Assembly (NCBI GenBank): GCA_002304345.1
Contig: NEUU01000016.1
Coordinates: 1-64,000, forward strand
DNA from: Verrucomicrobia bacterium Tous-C9LFEB
GTDB lineage: Bacteria > Verrucomicrobiota > Verrucomicrobiia > Methylacidiphilales > UBA1321
Direction: 5' to 3'
DNA length: 64,000 nt
Shown piece by piece: positions 1 to 9,268 of this stretch; the stretch's first letter is position 1; each line of letters opens with the position of its first letter. The notes below the pieces were generated by a model. The model saw nothing but the letters and a program-made list of their open reading frames with translations, did not search any database and was not told the origin of the DNA. Position numbers and translations under genes: made by a program.

Positions 1-77
1 TCCCTGCGTCACCGATGGACAAACCTCAACCAATCAACTATAACCAAACCATCCAGTAACTAACTCTTCCCCCGGCT

Positions 78-545
78 CTAATAGACGCGTCCGCTCAGTT
101 TCACGAGAGCGTTTTTAGCATAAGCGCGATGCACGGCCTTACTGTTATGATCGAGAGCTATTTGAGCGAAGCGTTCCGGATAGCCTGCCGCCTTCGCCCA
201 TTCCGCCCAAGCGTATCGATAACTATACAAGCCTGATGTGTATTTATATTTTAACCTGTATAAGGGAGCGGTTGGAGTGTCTAGAGTCGAATTAAGTGGC
301 ACATAAAATACCGCGCCATCCAGAACAAATGACGAATTATCGCGCTCAGAAGCAAGCGGAGTCGTCATATAATCGTTTCCACTAACCAAGACTCGATAAA
401 GTACATTCCGAGGCACATATTCCCCCTGACCATACGCGCCTATCCCTGCATGACTGCTGTTATATGTGAGACCACACCAAAGAGCCATCGAACAGATCCA
501 TTTCCACATTGTAACAGTTAGTTTTCGGGTCGTTTTTATTGTCAT
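78..545 (-). CDS. Chimeric ORF: secreted-type N-terminus joined to an integrase C-terminal fragment
   Basis: This 155-residue ORF has two unlike halves. Residues 1-33 look like a signal peptide (basic start, hydrophobic core WICSMALWCGL, then SSHA). Residues 34-105 match no family I recognise. From about residue 107 the sequence SYRYAWAEWAKAAGYPERFA, then HNSKAVHRAYAK, is the catalytic end of a tyrosine recombinase and closely parallels the end of the integrase at 15392-16486. The fragment keeps the Arg and nucleophile Tyr, but the first His of HxxR is Tyr, and the GH before the Tyr region is DH. It cannot be an active recombinase. It is probably a recombination scar fusing a secreted-protein gene to an integrase remnant, and whether it is expressed is unknown. 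Confidence 0.55.
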   Translation of the reverse strand: MTIKTTRKLTVTMWKWICSMALWCGLTYNSSHAGIGAYGQGEYVPRNVLYRVLVSGNDYMTTPLASERDNSSFVLDGAVFYVPLNSTLDTPTAPLYRLKYKYTSGLYSYRYAWAEWAKAAGYPERFAQIALDHNSKAVHRAYAKNALVKLSGRVY

Positions 546-696
546 AGTTTTATTTTAGGCGTTAATGCGATTTTCGGATAGTAGGCACGACGCCCTCCTT
601 ATCTCAAAGTCAAATTAATGCACCAGTTGCATAATCTCTCGCCCATCTATAATGGATTTCATGCTGGCTGGCTTAATTACTGGTAGTCTTACTGAT

Positions 697-2388
697 CTAT
701 TTCTGATTCTGAATAACACGCACTTCACTCGGTGCATGAAAAACCGTTTTGACTCCTGATGCTGTGCGAGAATGTTTGACCTTCACATCTCCGTACGGTG
801 TTGGGAAACTGCCCTCGACATACCGCAATGACCCTATTTGTGGATTTAACCTCAGAACCCGACTTCCCGGTTGGAGAGGCAGAAAGCCCAAGACCTCTTC
901 TGAAAGCCAAGCTGTGGGTCCAGCCGACCATCCGTGACAAAGACTATGTCTAAAGCCTTGATAGCAATATTGACCAAAATCACCGTGAATATCCTTTTTA
1001 CCCGTTTGGGTCAATTGGTCGATCCGTCCTGAATGTCGAAGCCATTCCAGATCAAATGCCTCCCAAAACGACGTCGCTCCACGATCCAACATTCCACCCC
1101 AATATTCGCGCACAAGATTCAACGCTCCCTGGATGTCGCCGGCGCGAGCTCTTGCCTGCAAAATGTAATATCCCATAAATGGCGAAAGATCCCGCGTGGG
1201 ATTTACTGACAACACATTCTGGTTCGTCCATTTCGAGGACCGAATTCCCGCCAGCACCAGAAGCGCCTCGGACTGCTTAAAGGAAGTCAGTTCCGGTTGA
1301 TGCCGTTTAAGCTTTGTTACGGCAGCAGCGCAAGCACGCTCCAATGGACTCAATCTTAAGTGTGAAGCCAGTTCGGCACCTGCGGCGCAAGCCCATGTCA
1401 ATAACCCGTGAAGCCCCGCATGCTTGGCTTTTTCATCAGCATGACTCGCCCAATCAATAAATCGAGTCTCCGGCAATCGCTCGGCTCCATCCTTCCCCAC
1501 ATGAGCTAAAATCTGTGGTAAAAGATCCTCAAGATAATCTCTCTGGCTTTTGAGATAGGATTTGTTGCCGTGATATAAAAACCAGTCCCTCTGACATAGA
1601 AGCCACCAAAGAGAATAGGAACTGAAGCCGTTCATCCATCGGGGGGCGGGCGTAATATCTCGGATGAAATCCAGAGTGTGCGCCACCAGCGGCACCTCAC
1701 CAAAGACAGCGTTAGTCACGCAAATTTCAGGATGTAAATCTCCGGCCCATACGAGACGGTCTCTTTTGATTCCGTCCCAAAGATAGTCTTGCAAGCAGAG
1801 TTGAACCGTTCTCGCTCCGGTAGCCCAAATTTGGTTGAGTCTCGCATCGCTCGATTCGAAACTCCCGCGCCAGGGGAGCTCATGGAGCAGCGAAATGGCC
1901 CGAATCGAGAGAAGATTCAAAGATGCGGCGTCCGACAGCAAGTCAACCCGCACAAAGCGAAATCCCGTCGAACCAAATTCGTAACTTGAGTATTGGGGCA
2001 AGTTAGCCGTGACATCATGAACGCCATGATCATTCACCGGATCACTCATCGCCTCCGACACGGATTCGCCAAAACGGATGCGTATTTTTGTGGGTTCAGC
2101 GGATTCACTCCGACTTACGATCTGAATCCCACCATATAACTCTTTGCCGAAATCGAGAAGTATCGCGCTACCTCGCTTGGACATGCGGCAGCACTTGATC
2201 TTTTCCAAGTGTACCTGATTTGATGAAGGCTCCAGTAACCTCCGAGCCTTGATCGGCTGGCAGGGACGAGGCGATTGCCAAACCAGCCGTACCGGCAACA
2301 GATCTCGGCGAGTGCGCCCATCGGGCGGAGTCGATCGCTCGGTCGAGAGGGCCGCTGACTGTTTTATTATGTTCATGAGTGACCGCAC
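697..2388 (-). CDS. Alpha-L-rhamnosidase-like glycoside hydrolase (GH78)
   Basis: Predicted to release terminal alpha-L-rhamnose from oligosaccharides or glycosides. The segment DGIKRDRLVWAGDLHPE near residues 204-220 is the GH78 active-site signature in the (alpha/alpha)6 barrel. FWEAFD and HGWSAGPTAWL further on are also typical, and a short beta-domain closes the protein. At 563 residues it is shorter than many GH78 enzymes and lacks the usual extra N-terminal beta-domains. No signal peptide is visible, so it is probably cytoplasmic and acts on imported oligosaccharides. An in-frame ATG four codons in (2376) could be the start. A 38-bp perfect palindrome with a LacI-type core lies about 90 bp upstream. 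Substrate specificity is inferred from the family only. Confidence 0.85.
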   Translation of the reverse strand: MRSLMNIIKQSAALSTERSTPPDGRTRRDLLPVRLVWQSPRPCQPIKARRLLEPSSNQVHLEKIKCCRMSKRGSAILLDFGKELYGGIQIVSRSESAEPTKIRIRFGESVSEAMSDPVNDHGVHDVTANLPQYSSYEFGSTGFRFVRVDLLSDAASLNLLSIRAISLLHELPWRGSFESSDARLNQIWATGARTVQLCLQDYLWDGIKRDRLVWAGDLHPEICVTNAVFGEVPLVAHTLDFIRDITPAPRWMNGFSSYSLWWLLCQRDWFLYHGNKSYLKSQRDYLEDLLPQILAHVGKDGAERLPETRFIDWASHADEKAKHAGLHGLLTWACAAGAELASHLRLSPLERACAAAVTKLKRHQPELTSFKQSEALLVLAGIRSSKWTNQNVLSVNPTRDLSPFMGYYILQARARAGDIQGALNLVREYWGGMLDRGATSFWEAFDLEWLRHSGRIDQLTQTGKKDIHGDFGQYCYQGFRHSLCHGWSAGPTAWLSEEVLGFLPLQPGSRVLRLNPQIGSLRYVEGSFPTPYGDVKVKHSRTASGVKTVFHAPSEVRVIQNQK

Positions 2389-2474
2389 AGTCCTGGTAGA
2401 TTCACTTCCAAAAAGCGGATATCGATGAGGGACCGATACTTAATACACATAAATTCATTCTCTATACATTCAGA

Positions 2475-2512
2475 CGACCCATAATACTGAAACGTTTCAG
2501 TATTATGGGTCG
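2475..2512. promoter_or_regulatory. 38-bp perfect palindrome with LacI-type operator core
   Basis: Both 19-base arms match with no spacer, and the centre reads ACTGAAACGTTTCAGT. The central TGAAACGTTTCA is the usual form of a LacI/GalR-family operator with a CG centre. It lies upstream of the GH78 gene, and related sites lie before three other transcripts in this cluster, including that of the LacI-type gene at 10102. The outer arms are longer than an operator needs and could also form a cruciform or an RNA hairpin. Confidence 0.7.
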
Positions 2513-2681
2513 AACTCAGTTTGCTGCAACTCAAAATTGATTGCTCAATCCTTCAATTTCCCGGTTGTGACGGCCAATTGAGATAGCGTTCTAATCTTTG
2601 CGAAAAGTGAAAATTCGATGCAAGAGGCGAGATCTATTTCGCACAGACGCTTAATTCTACCCCAGTTGAGACAGCCCGTCG

Positions 2682-5012
2682 TTACGCCCGCAAAGAACTG
2701 ACCCCGGACACCGTGCCAGCATTGAATACGTTCGTGTCGACGATGAGCCCAAATGGAGTGTGACTTTGAAAGAATCGGTAATCCTTGATTCGTCCAGGCG
2801 TTTCGGGACCGCCTTCACGTGGCAGGAAACGGAAGCCGCCAATCTCCAATTCCTGACCAAGATCGATGACCACGTAATGAGGGAAGGGCGCGGCTCCTTT
2901 CGTCATCCACCCGGACGAGGATTGGCCATTCAAAAGATTGTCCGCACTACCTCCCTGATTCGAATCGTCGCTGTCAGTCCATAATAGTTGCCAGAGGTCA
3001 CTGGAAAGAACGTGTCCAGCGGCGTCCATTAGTTCAATCCCAGCGCCGCTAGCCAGACAACCCTCATCGTGGGCGTTGAGGGCTTGCAGGCAGACGTAAC
3101 GCCCAACGTGGGAGCGAGAGAAGTATACTATTTTCCAGGTACCCCCGTCCGAAAATGATCCGGTCGTAATGGGTTCAAGATCGGAAAGTTGAATGGAACC
3201 TTGGCTCACAGCCATCTGGCTAAAATCGCATTCGAGGTGCATTTCATTGAGGATGGGTTCCTTCAGCCCGGCAAGCTCAGGCCGCCGCGTTCCCAGAAAG
3301 TCAAGGATGACCACTTCATTGCGTCCCGGCTTCCAAAGCGGTCCCGGGCAGTACAGTGTTTGCGTGGGGCCAATATTCCAATAGCGCCCGAGGCAAAATC
3401 CATTTAGCCAAACAACTCCTTTGCCCCAGTTTCGCATATCGAGAAAAGTATCATTTGGTTCGGTTCGTTCAACGTATCCACGCCAGAAAGCCGGACCGGA
3501 GCAAGAAGGGAAATGGATCGGCTGATAAGACAATGAGCGAAGGTACCCTCCATCCAAGGGCAAGGAAAGCATGGTCCAGTTCTGCAAAATCTCCGTCCCA
3601 TTAGGCGCGGCCAATTTCACAGGAGCGTGAATTCCCTTTCGATCGGCGATGCCTTCGCCAAAGTTTACTCGGCCCATCGCTTCCACAAGAATTTCCAAGC
3701 ACACCGACCGAAATCGGGCTGGCAGCGTGCAGCGATAGCGACGGCGGCGGCGGTCGAAAATACCGACCTGCTTCCCATCGAGATATACCCATCCAAAATC
3801 GTGAACAGCCTCGACCGAAAGCACTGCCTCGGGCCCGGGAAAAAGTGGCGTCCGGTAAACCATGCACCCTCTTCCATGGTCGCAGATTTCCATCGTTTGT
3901 GGCTGCGCTGCGTTCAATTCGTGCGAGGGAAGATTGTCGAATATGTCCGCCCGCTCTGTCATGGCGAAAGGCGCGATGTCACTAATGGGCGGCGTTTCTG
4001 GAATCGCGGGAATCGTCTCGCCCGGATTAAGATGGCGGCTGAAGAGCTCGCGAATGCGGTGAAATTTGGAGGTAGCCCAACCAGCTTCGCTAATGGGCGC
4101 ATTGTAGTCGTAGCTGGAACTATCTGGCTTAAAGGGACGATCCGCTCCGGACCAAAGCCCGAATGTTGTGCCGCCATGGGCCATATAGATGCTGAATGAA
4201 TGCCCGTGTGTAAGCATGTACTCGAGATCATCCAGAGCCTGGTCGATGGGCTTGTCTTGGTGTGGAACACCCCACGTATCAAACCATCCCGGATAGAATT
4301 CACCATTCATCAGCGGTCCTTCCGGTTGAAATTTCTTTAGCACCTCAAAGGCTCCCCGCGCGTTCCCGGGACCAAAATTCACGACTTGAAATAAATCGGG
4401 GCGGTAGCCTTTGGAAATGTCTCCGGCCGGATTGCAGGCAAACAGCGGCACGGCAAATCCTGCGTCTAGCAGTGACTGACGAAGCGTGCCCATGTAGACG
4501 ACGTCACTACCAAAGGAGCCATATTCATTTTCCACTTGGACCATCAAAATGGGACCTCCTCGATCTACTTGAAGAGGAGCCAGCACCCGACCGACTTCCA
4601 TCAAAAACGCCGTCGCGGGCTTGAGAAACTCCGGATCGTTGGATCGCAACTGGATTGTTTTATTTTTGAGGAGCCACCACGGGAGCCCGCCCATTTCCCA
4701 TTCCGCGCACGAATAATGTCCCGGACGCAGCAATACCCAAAGTCCCTCTTGCTGAGCTAAGCGGCAAAATTCTGCCACATCAGCCTGACCGCTCCAGTCA
4801 TAATGGCCCCGCTCCCATTCATGAAAATTCCACATGAGGTAGACACACACGGTATTGAGCCCCATGGCACGGCACATCTTAAGGCGGTGCACCCATTGCT
4901 CTCGCAAAACACGAGAGAAATGAATCTCGCCGCAGCGGATCAAAAAGGGACGATTGTTCAGCAGGAAGGCTTCCGAACCAATTCGAAATGAGAAACCAGA
5001 ACTAGATTGCAT
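2682..5012 (-). CDS. Beta-galactosidase (GH35) with C-terminal discoidin-like domain
   Basis: Predicted to hydrolyse terminal beta-galactosides. The GH35 barrel occupies about residues 10-330: GEIHFSR, the acid/base glutamate in VQVENEYGSFG near residue 159, and the nucleophile glutamate in MNGEFYPGWFDTWG near residue 237. Later beta-sandwich regions include WLNGFCLGRYWNIGPTQTLY. The end has F5/8 type C features (YVVIDLGQELEIGGFRFLPR, GRIKDY), but the domain stops early and may be clipped. I prefer the ATG at 5012, where family similarity begins; an in-frame ATG at 5066 adds 18 residues. No signal peptide is visible. It lies 80 bp after the pseudopilin gene on the same strand and may be co-transcribed with it. 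Confidence 0.9.
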   Translation of the reverse strand: MQSSSGFSFRIGSEAFLLNNRPFLIRCGEIHFSRVLREQWVHRLKMCRAMGLNTVCVYLMWNFHEWERGHYDWSGQADVAEFCRLAQQEGLWVLLRPGHYSCAEWEMGGLPWWLLKNKTIQLRSNDPEFLKPATAFLMEVGRVLAPLQVDRGGPILMVQVENEYGSFGSDVVYMGTLRQSLLDAGFAVPLFACNPAGDISKGYRPDLFQVVNFGPGNARGAFEVLKKFQPEGPLMNGEFYPGWFDTWGVPHQDKPIDQALDDLEYMLTHGHSFSIYMAHGGTTFGLWSGADRPFKPDSSSYDYNAPISEAGWATSKFHRIRELFSRHLNPGETIPAIPETPPISDIAPFAMTERADIFDNLPSHELNAAQPQTMEICDHGRGCMVYRTPLFPGPEAVLSVEAVHDFGWVYLDGKQVGIFDRRRRRYRCTLPARFRSVCLEILVEAMGRVNFGEGIADRKGIHAPVKLAAPNGTEILQNWTMLSLPLDGGYLRSLSYQPIHFPSCSGPAFWRGYVERTEPNDTFLDMRNWGKGVVWLNGFCLGRYWNIGPTQTLYCPGPLWKPGRNEVVILDFLGTRRPELAGLKEPILNEMHLECDFSQMAVSQGSIQLSDLEPITTGSFSDGGTWKIVYFSRSHVGRYVCLQALNAHDEGCLASGAGIELMDAAGHVLSSDLWQLLWTDSDDSNQGGSADNLLNGQSSSGWMTKGAAPFPHYVVIDLGQELEIGGFRFLPREGGPETPGRIKDYRFFQSHTPFGLIVDTNVFNAGTVSGVSSLRA

Positions 5013-5092
5013 ACTATTGCGTTCCGTAGGCGTCACCCAGGCAAGGAAAGGGTGCGGAACCTGCATTTGAACCCATGTGAATCATTGCTTTT

Positions 5093-5722
5093 CTAGAGTC
5101 CCCAAAAGAGAGTAGTCGTAGACGCGGGAACCGCATCCAGAGCCGCAACGTGCCCATCAACATAGAGATAATTCGCGTGATCCGTATGCACTTTTGCCGA
5201 TACACTGTTGCCTCTATTAGTGACCATGTACCAAGATCCTGAGATGTTCGTTGTCTCTCCGGCCATGCAGGTTTCAGCTGGCGCCGTAATGGCAAGCAAC
5301 GTCCGGCCATACAAGAGCTCATTCATGCCATAAGTTGTCGCAGTGCTTGTACTGGCCCCCGCCCCCTTATTCATGATGTTCTGTTTACAGAGCAAAATAC
5401 TCTTGCGGCCATTGCCAATAGTCGCAAGTTTGCCGCCGAACTTGGTTTGGGTGTAATCCGTACCGTTATCGAGATAGCCAGTCAGCCGATAGATCCAGTT
5501 TGAGGCAACCCCGTTCTGTGCCGTAGCCGACGGCAGTGCGTTGTCGTGATCTACTGCGTAGAGAAGCAGGGCTTGACCAAGCTGCCTCATATTGGAAACG
5601 CACGTCATATTGCGTGCCGTGCGGCGAACGCTCGAAATAGCAGGCAGGAGCAATGCCGTCAGCAGCGCCAGTATTGCAGTCACACACAACAGTTCGATTA
5701 GAGTAAAACCAGCGCGTCTCAT
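5093..5722 (-). CDS. Prepilin-like protein with H-X9-DG motif
   Basis: The N-terminus RRAGFTLIELLCVTAILALL is a type IV prepilin / type II pseudopilin leader with the conserved glycine, phenylalanine and glutamate, so a prepilin peptidase should cleave it. The C-terminal part contains HTDHANYLYVDG, which fits the H-X9-DG prepilin-associated domain common in Verrucomicrobiota, Planctomycetes and Lentisphaerae. Such paralogues often sit beside secreted enzymes, and here it lies between a GH35 gene and a PEP-CTERM gene. It is probably surface-exposed or part of a secretion pseudopilus; its exact role is unknown. I chose the ATG at 5722 just before the leader; another ATG lies 7 codons upstream. 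Confidence 0.85.
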   Translation of the reverse strand: MRRAGFTLIELLCVTAILALLTALLLPAISSVRRTARNMTCVSNMRQLGQALLLYAVDHDNALPSATAQNGVASNWIYRLTGYLDNGTDYTQTKFGGKLATIGNGRKSILLCKQNIMNKGAGASTSTATTYGMNELLYGRTLLAITAPAETCMAGETTNISGSWYMVTNRGNSVSAKVHTDHANYLYVDGHVAALDAVPASTTTLFWGL

Positions 5723-5862
5723 TAATGTGTTGTGAGAGATCATAGAAGGATGAGACCGAACTATCTGGCCACATCGCTGCGATTACTATCTCTTGCGGCT
5801 CTTTTCCTGCAAGGTTTAGTCAAAATAAGCACCCGCTATTATGTATTTGGACTCAGCAAGCC

Positions 5863-6660
5863 TCATTTATTAAACGATTCAGTTTTCCGCCGTTTAGAAG
5901 CCCGATCATAGAGCGCCAATCCTATCAACCCCATCCCCATTGACAACGCGGCGACCGGCTCCGGTACCACCGTATAGGTAATGGTATCCAGATATAGTCC
6001 CGTGTTCACAGACGCTGAGGCAGTTACATCTATCCCAAAATATTGCGCAGTGCCACCCGCAACAGCTTGCGTGGCTCGCGCAATCGAATCGAACGCCGTG
6101 CCGTTTATATAGAGCTGCTGCGTCGTATCTGTCACCAGTAAGGAAACATTCGTGAGATACCGGGTAGTAGTCGTTCCAACTAGGGTCAAAGCTCCCGCTG
6201 AGTCAACATAGGAAATATTCAATCCTGTGGCTGTATAGGCAAATTGGTAGGTGCAATAGGTCGAGGTCAGGCTTGTTTCCCTCGCACCCAAATAACAGGA
6301 GCCAGCCGAGGTAATCTGAATTTGTCCAATATTCACAGTGAAGGCGGCAAGTGAACTGAGATCATAGTTCACGTAGAAAGCATCTGAAGCCCCCGCCAAT
6401 ACAAAGAGATTAGCATACTGTGAAGTGAAATTCCCCGATGCGTTTGCATATCGGTTCGTGTAAGAGACCTCGTTCTTTCCTGTGGCATCCACCCACGCAG
6501 CTCCACCCCCAGAAACGGTTTTCCCTATGAACGTCGTGCCTGCAGTCCCCGTATTGAAGGTCTCCGTCAGTATCGTTTGAGCGTGCGCCGATAGGCTCCC
6601 TATGACCACACAGGCCAAGGTTAGTATTGCTGCATTTTTGACATGATGAATAAGGTTCAT
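5863..6660 (-). CDS. PEP-CTERM sorting-domain protein
   Basis: A secreted beta-rich protein of 265 residues. Residues 1-27 are a signal peptide ending SAHA. The last 30 residues carry VVPEPVAALSMGMGLIGLAL and then a basic tail, which is a PEP-CTERM signal for exosortase-mediated sorting. The central part resembles a carbohydrate-binding or lectin-like jelly roll (Thr/Ser/Ala-rich, ending in an LYLDTITYTV-like strand). The protein at 9269-9976 is a paralogue without the PEP-CTERM tail. An operator-like site lies about 30 bp upstream. I infer an outer-surface role in handling the glycan that this cluster degrades; a specific ligand cannot be read from the sequence. Confidence 0.85.
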   Translation of the reverse strand: MNLIHHVKNAAILTLACVVIGSLSAHAQTILTETFNTGTAGTTFIGKTVSGGGAAWVDATGKNEVSYTNRYANASGNFTSQYANLFVLAGASDAFYVNYDLSSLAAFTVNIGQIQITSAGSCYLGARETSLTSTYCTYQFAYTATGLNISYVDSAGALTLVGTTTTRYLTNVSLLVTDTTQQLYINGTAFDSIARATQAVAGGTAQYFGIDVTASASVNTGLYLDTITYTVVPEPVAALSMGMGLIGLALYDRASKRRKTESFNK

Positions 6661-6688
6661 AGTTTTTTGGTGATTTGAGTGCTTTCCT

Positions 6689-6708
6689 TAACTGAAACGA
6701 TTAAGTTA
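6689..6708. promoter_or_regulatory. LacI-type operator-like site upstream of the PEP-CTERM gene
   Basis: The sequence TAACTGAAACGATTAAGTTA is an imperfect palindrome centred on CG. It matches the cores at 2475-2512 and 9975-9996 and lies about 30 bp upstream of the PEP-CTERM start. I infer binding by the LacI-family protein encoded from 10102. Confidence 0.6.
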
Positions 6709-6783
6709 TAGGCGCTTTTCCTGAGCCAGTCAATGCTTTAGTTGTTTTCGCTACTTTCTCGACTGAAGGCAGTTTATGCTGAG

Positions 6784-9237
6784 TTAGGGCTTCGAAACTC
6801 CAGATTCCGACGCAATCTCTTTATTACTAAGAAATTGAGAGTCCAGCCATTCATGAGCCTTTACAATTCCCCGGACAAATTCCTCTCGCGGACGACCGTA
6901 GGAATCGACTATCCCCCAAGCTTGCCGTTCCGAGTCTGCTAGGTCCTGCCAGGCAAAGTGGATCGCACCGACAACAAACGGCAATTCATAAAGCTGGCGA
7001 AGCACCTGACCATATCCCTCCCCTTGCTCCTGATATTTGGCAAACGATACAACCGTGCCGGGCAATCGAGCTTCGTACGTGGCGCTACCCCATTCGGTAA
7101 TCAGGAGCGGTTTACCGGTGAGCTTGAAGGCACGGCTCATGGCGTCCAACTGGGCGCGGGTATACTTCTCCTGCCGCTCATCCCAGATCGGATAGGCATT
7201 CCATGCGATCAGATCGTAATCTTTCCACGCCATCAGCATCGCCTCATCCGCTCCACCCTGAAAGCGGTTGGTGCCTATAATTTTAGTGGGCATGACCTCA
7301 CGCAACACTTGCAGCATGTAGCCGGCATACTCTTGCATCGCTCTCGCGGCGAAGGCATGGAAGTCGCCGTAAAATGCCTTTTTCACTTCCACGGGTCCAT
7401 TACCAGCCTCCATCAAGCCGGGAATATGCCACATCTTTTGGAACGGAGCCGGGTCCGGTTTATCCGTCAAGATCGCTTCAAACGACTGGTGATAGCGTTT
7501 GCTGTTGGTGCCATACCAAGTTGCGTTGAGCTTTTGAATATCGCCTGCGTAACGCTGCTTGAGCCATGCGACAAACTGCTTTCCGCAGGCATCGGAGTAG
7601 ACGTAGCCGACAATGGTCCGACCGAAGATGTTCCCGTCCATCGGCATCTCATTGTTGACGAAAAATCCGATGATGTTCGGCTGGGGGTTCCAGAGGGCAG
7701 CCTTTGACTCAGCGGCTTGACGAAAGCTCTTGCGCCACGATTCATCCCAGGGATCGGGCATTTGATCGAGCACGTTGCCCTTGGCGTCGCGCACAAACGG
7801 TCCCTTCACGGCACTGCCAATGAAGTGGAATCCAGGCATGCCCGCCTTGCCCGCCTGATCGAACGCTCCGCGCCAGGTCGACGCGACCGCCACCGTGTTG
7901 AAGCCCATTCCTTTGATTGATTGGACAATATGCTCCGTCCACTGCTCTTCAGATGGCCATTGCGCCGTGACGTGGCGATAGTACCCGTAATTCTCGTGTA
8001 ACAGGGCCAGCGTTTGAGAGCCGAGCGCAAAAAAAGGCTCTCCTTTGGGATCGCGCAGGAACCAGCGGTTGCCATGCTGCGGAAATTGAGCCAGAGTCCA
8101 CTTTCCCGCAATCACGCGTGGGGCGAGCAAAGGAGACTTCAACTTCGTGGCTTGCCAAGACACATTCTTCACTGACTCAAGCGGTGCCCACTCCACCGGG
8201 AGTCTCAGCGGATAAATATCAACGATCGACTGGGAACTCGACTCAATCGCCTCGAGCTTAATCGTTCCTCCGTTGAGTGATTTCCATTGCCCGTCGGAAA
8301 CGAGCACCACCCGTACATCCGCCCACTCTTGCCAGCCTGCAGCGAAAATCACAGGGCTGCCTTCGGGTGCTTCAATTTTGAGAATGTTGCGTCCTTTGAC
8401 CAGGTCGTTCAAATTCACGTCCGCCGCACGGCGCCAAGAGCCTTCGGCGGGGCTACCCAGATCCGGCCAAAGGGCTTGCTGCGCCGCGAATGGCTCCGAT
8501 GTCGCGATGACTTTGTCATTGAGCCAGACTTTCCAGGGTGTCTTGGCGATGACCTGCGCCCACTTGAGCGAGGGGGGCTGATCCACCGTGAACTCCCGGG
8601 CGATCTGAACCATTCCCGCACCGCCCTCAATACGAATCTGCGACGGAATCGTCATGGGACCTGGAGAATTTGGCAACTTACGCACGAGAACATCTCTCAC
8701 TTTCCATGTAAGCCCCAGGCTGCTATCTGCGCGAATTCCCACGGCAACTGTCTCGCGCAGCTTCGGGTTCATGCGCCGGACATCGCCACCAATCACATCC
8801 GAAAGCTTCCATTCTTCCTGCACCCAACGTTCGCGAGCCGGATCAATATGCGCAATGAACTCCTTCTTCCCGTTTTCGGTCCAAAGTGAGAGTTGCAATT
8901 CTACAGGTTTGCGAGTCTTCGGTATCCAGTAGCAAAAGGATATGGAATCTTCGAACACGTTGGCCTTCACTGCAAATTTCACACCCGATTCACCAGCACC
9001 GGAACGGCTGATTTGAATGGCATCGCCCCGCTCCGTATCCAAGCTCACCCACTCAAAGGCACCCTTACCCTGCTGGATCATCACAGGCGAGGAAACTGCC
9101 GCCGGGCTCGTCCATGACGCCTTGATTTCCGGCTGAGACACCAGTTGTGTCCTGCCAAGTCCTGGCACATCCGCCGACCGGGCCAGCAGCACCCCCGCCA
9201 GATACATCGCACTACAAAAAATCAGTTGTCTCCGCAT
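6784..9237 (-). CDS. Large secreted clan-A glycoside hydrolase (agarase/beta-galactosidase-like)
   Basis: An 817-residue secreted enzyme. Residues 1-21 form a signal peptide. About 25-350 are beta-sandwich domains that could bind carbohydrate. From about 370 (GKWTLAQFPQHGNRWFLRDPKGEPFFALGSQ, split here only for description) a TIM barrel begins. Clan GH-A catalytic glutamates are visible: GFFVNNEM near residue 525 (acid/base) and PLLITEWG near 714 (nucleophile). The fold resembles GH42/GH86 and agarase-like proteins common in Verrucomicrobiota. The gene starts 31 bp after the secreted paralogue at 9269-9976 and is probably co-transcribed with it under the operator at 9975-9996. It is likely the extracellular polymer-cleaving enzyme of the cluster; the substrate is unknown. 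Confidence 0.8.
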   Translation of the reverse strand: MRRQLIFCSAMYLAGVLLARSADVPGLGRTQLVSQPEIKASWTSPAAVSSPVMIQQGKGAFEWVSLDTERGDAIQISRSGAGESGVKFAVKANVFEDSISFCYWIPKTRKPVELQLSLWTENGKKEFIAHIDPARERWVQEEWKLSDVIGGDVRRMNPKLRETVAVGIRADSSLGLTWKVRDVLVRKLPNSPGPMTIPSQIRIEGGAGMVQIAREFTVDQPPSLKWAQVIAKTPWKVWLNDKVIATSEPFAAQQALWPDLGSPAEGSWRRAADVNLNDLVKGRNILKIEAPEGSPVIFAAGWQEWADVRVVLVSDGQWKSLNGGTIKLEAIESSSQSIVDIYPLRLPVEWAPLESVKNVSWQATKLKSPLLAPRVIAGKWTLAQFPQHGNRWFLRDPKGEPFFALGSQTLALLHENYGYYRHVTAQWPSEEQWTEHIVQSIKGMGFNTVAVASTWRGAFDQAGKAGMPGFHFIGSAVKGPFVRDAKGNVLDQMPDPWDESWRKSFRQAAESKAALWNPQPNIIGFFVNNEMPMDGNIFGRTIVGYVYSDACGKQFVAWLKQRYAGDIQKLNATWYGTNSKRYHQSFEAILTDKPDPAPFQKMWHIPGLMEAGNGPVEVKKAFYGDFHAFAARAMQEYAGYMLQVLREVMPTKIIGTNRFQGGADEAMLMAWKDYDLIAWNAYPIWDERQEKYTRAQLDAMSRAFKLTGKPLLITEWGSATYEARLPGTVVSFAKYQEQGEGYGQVLRQLYELPFVVGAIHFAWQDLADSERQAWGIVDSYGRPREEFVRGIVKAHEWLDSQFLSNKEIASESGVSKP

Positions 9238-9268
9238 AAAATTATTTCACTTCGAAGGACGATTATAA

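Noticed and set aside
2622-2634. Possible attachment-site copy of the tRNA-Cys 3' end (AGAGGCGAG)
   Set aside because: Only nine bases match; too short to distinguish from chance, and the rest of the tRNA arm does not align.
3601-4306. Several overlapping ORFs on both strands within the GH35 gene
   Set aside because: All are out of frame with a clear GH35 sequence and lack start signals.
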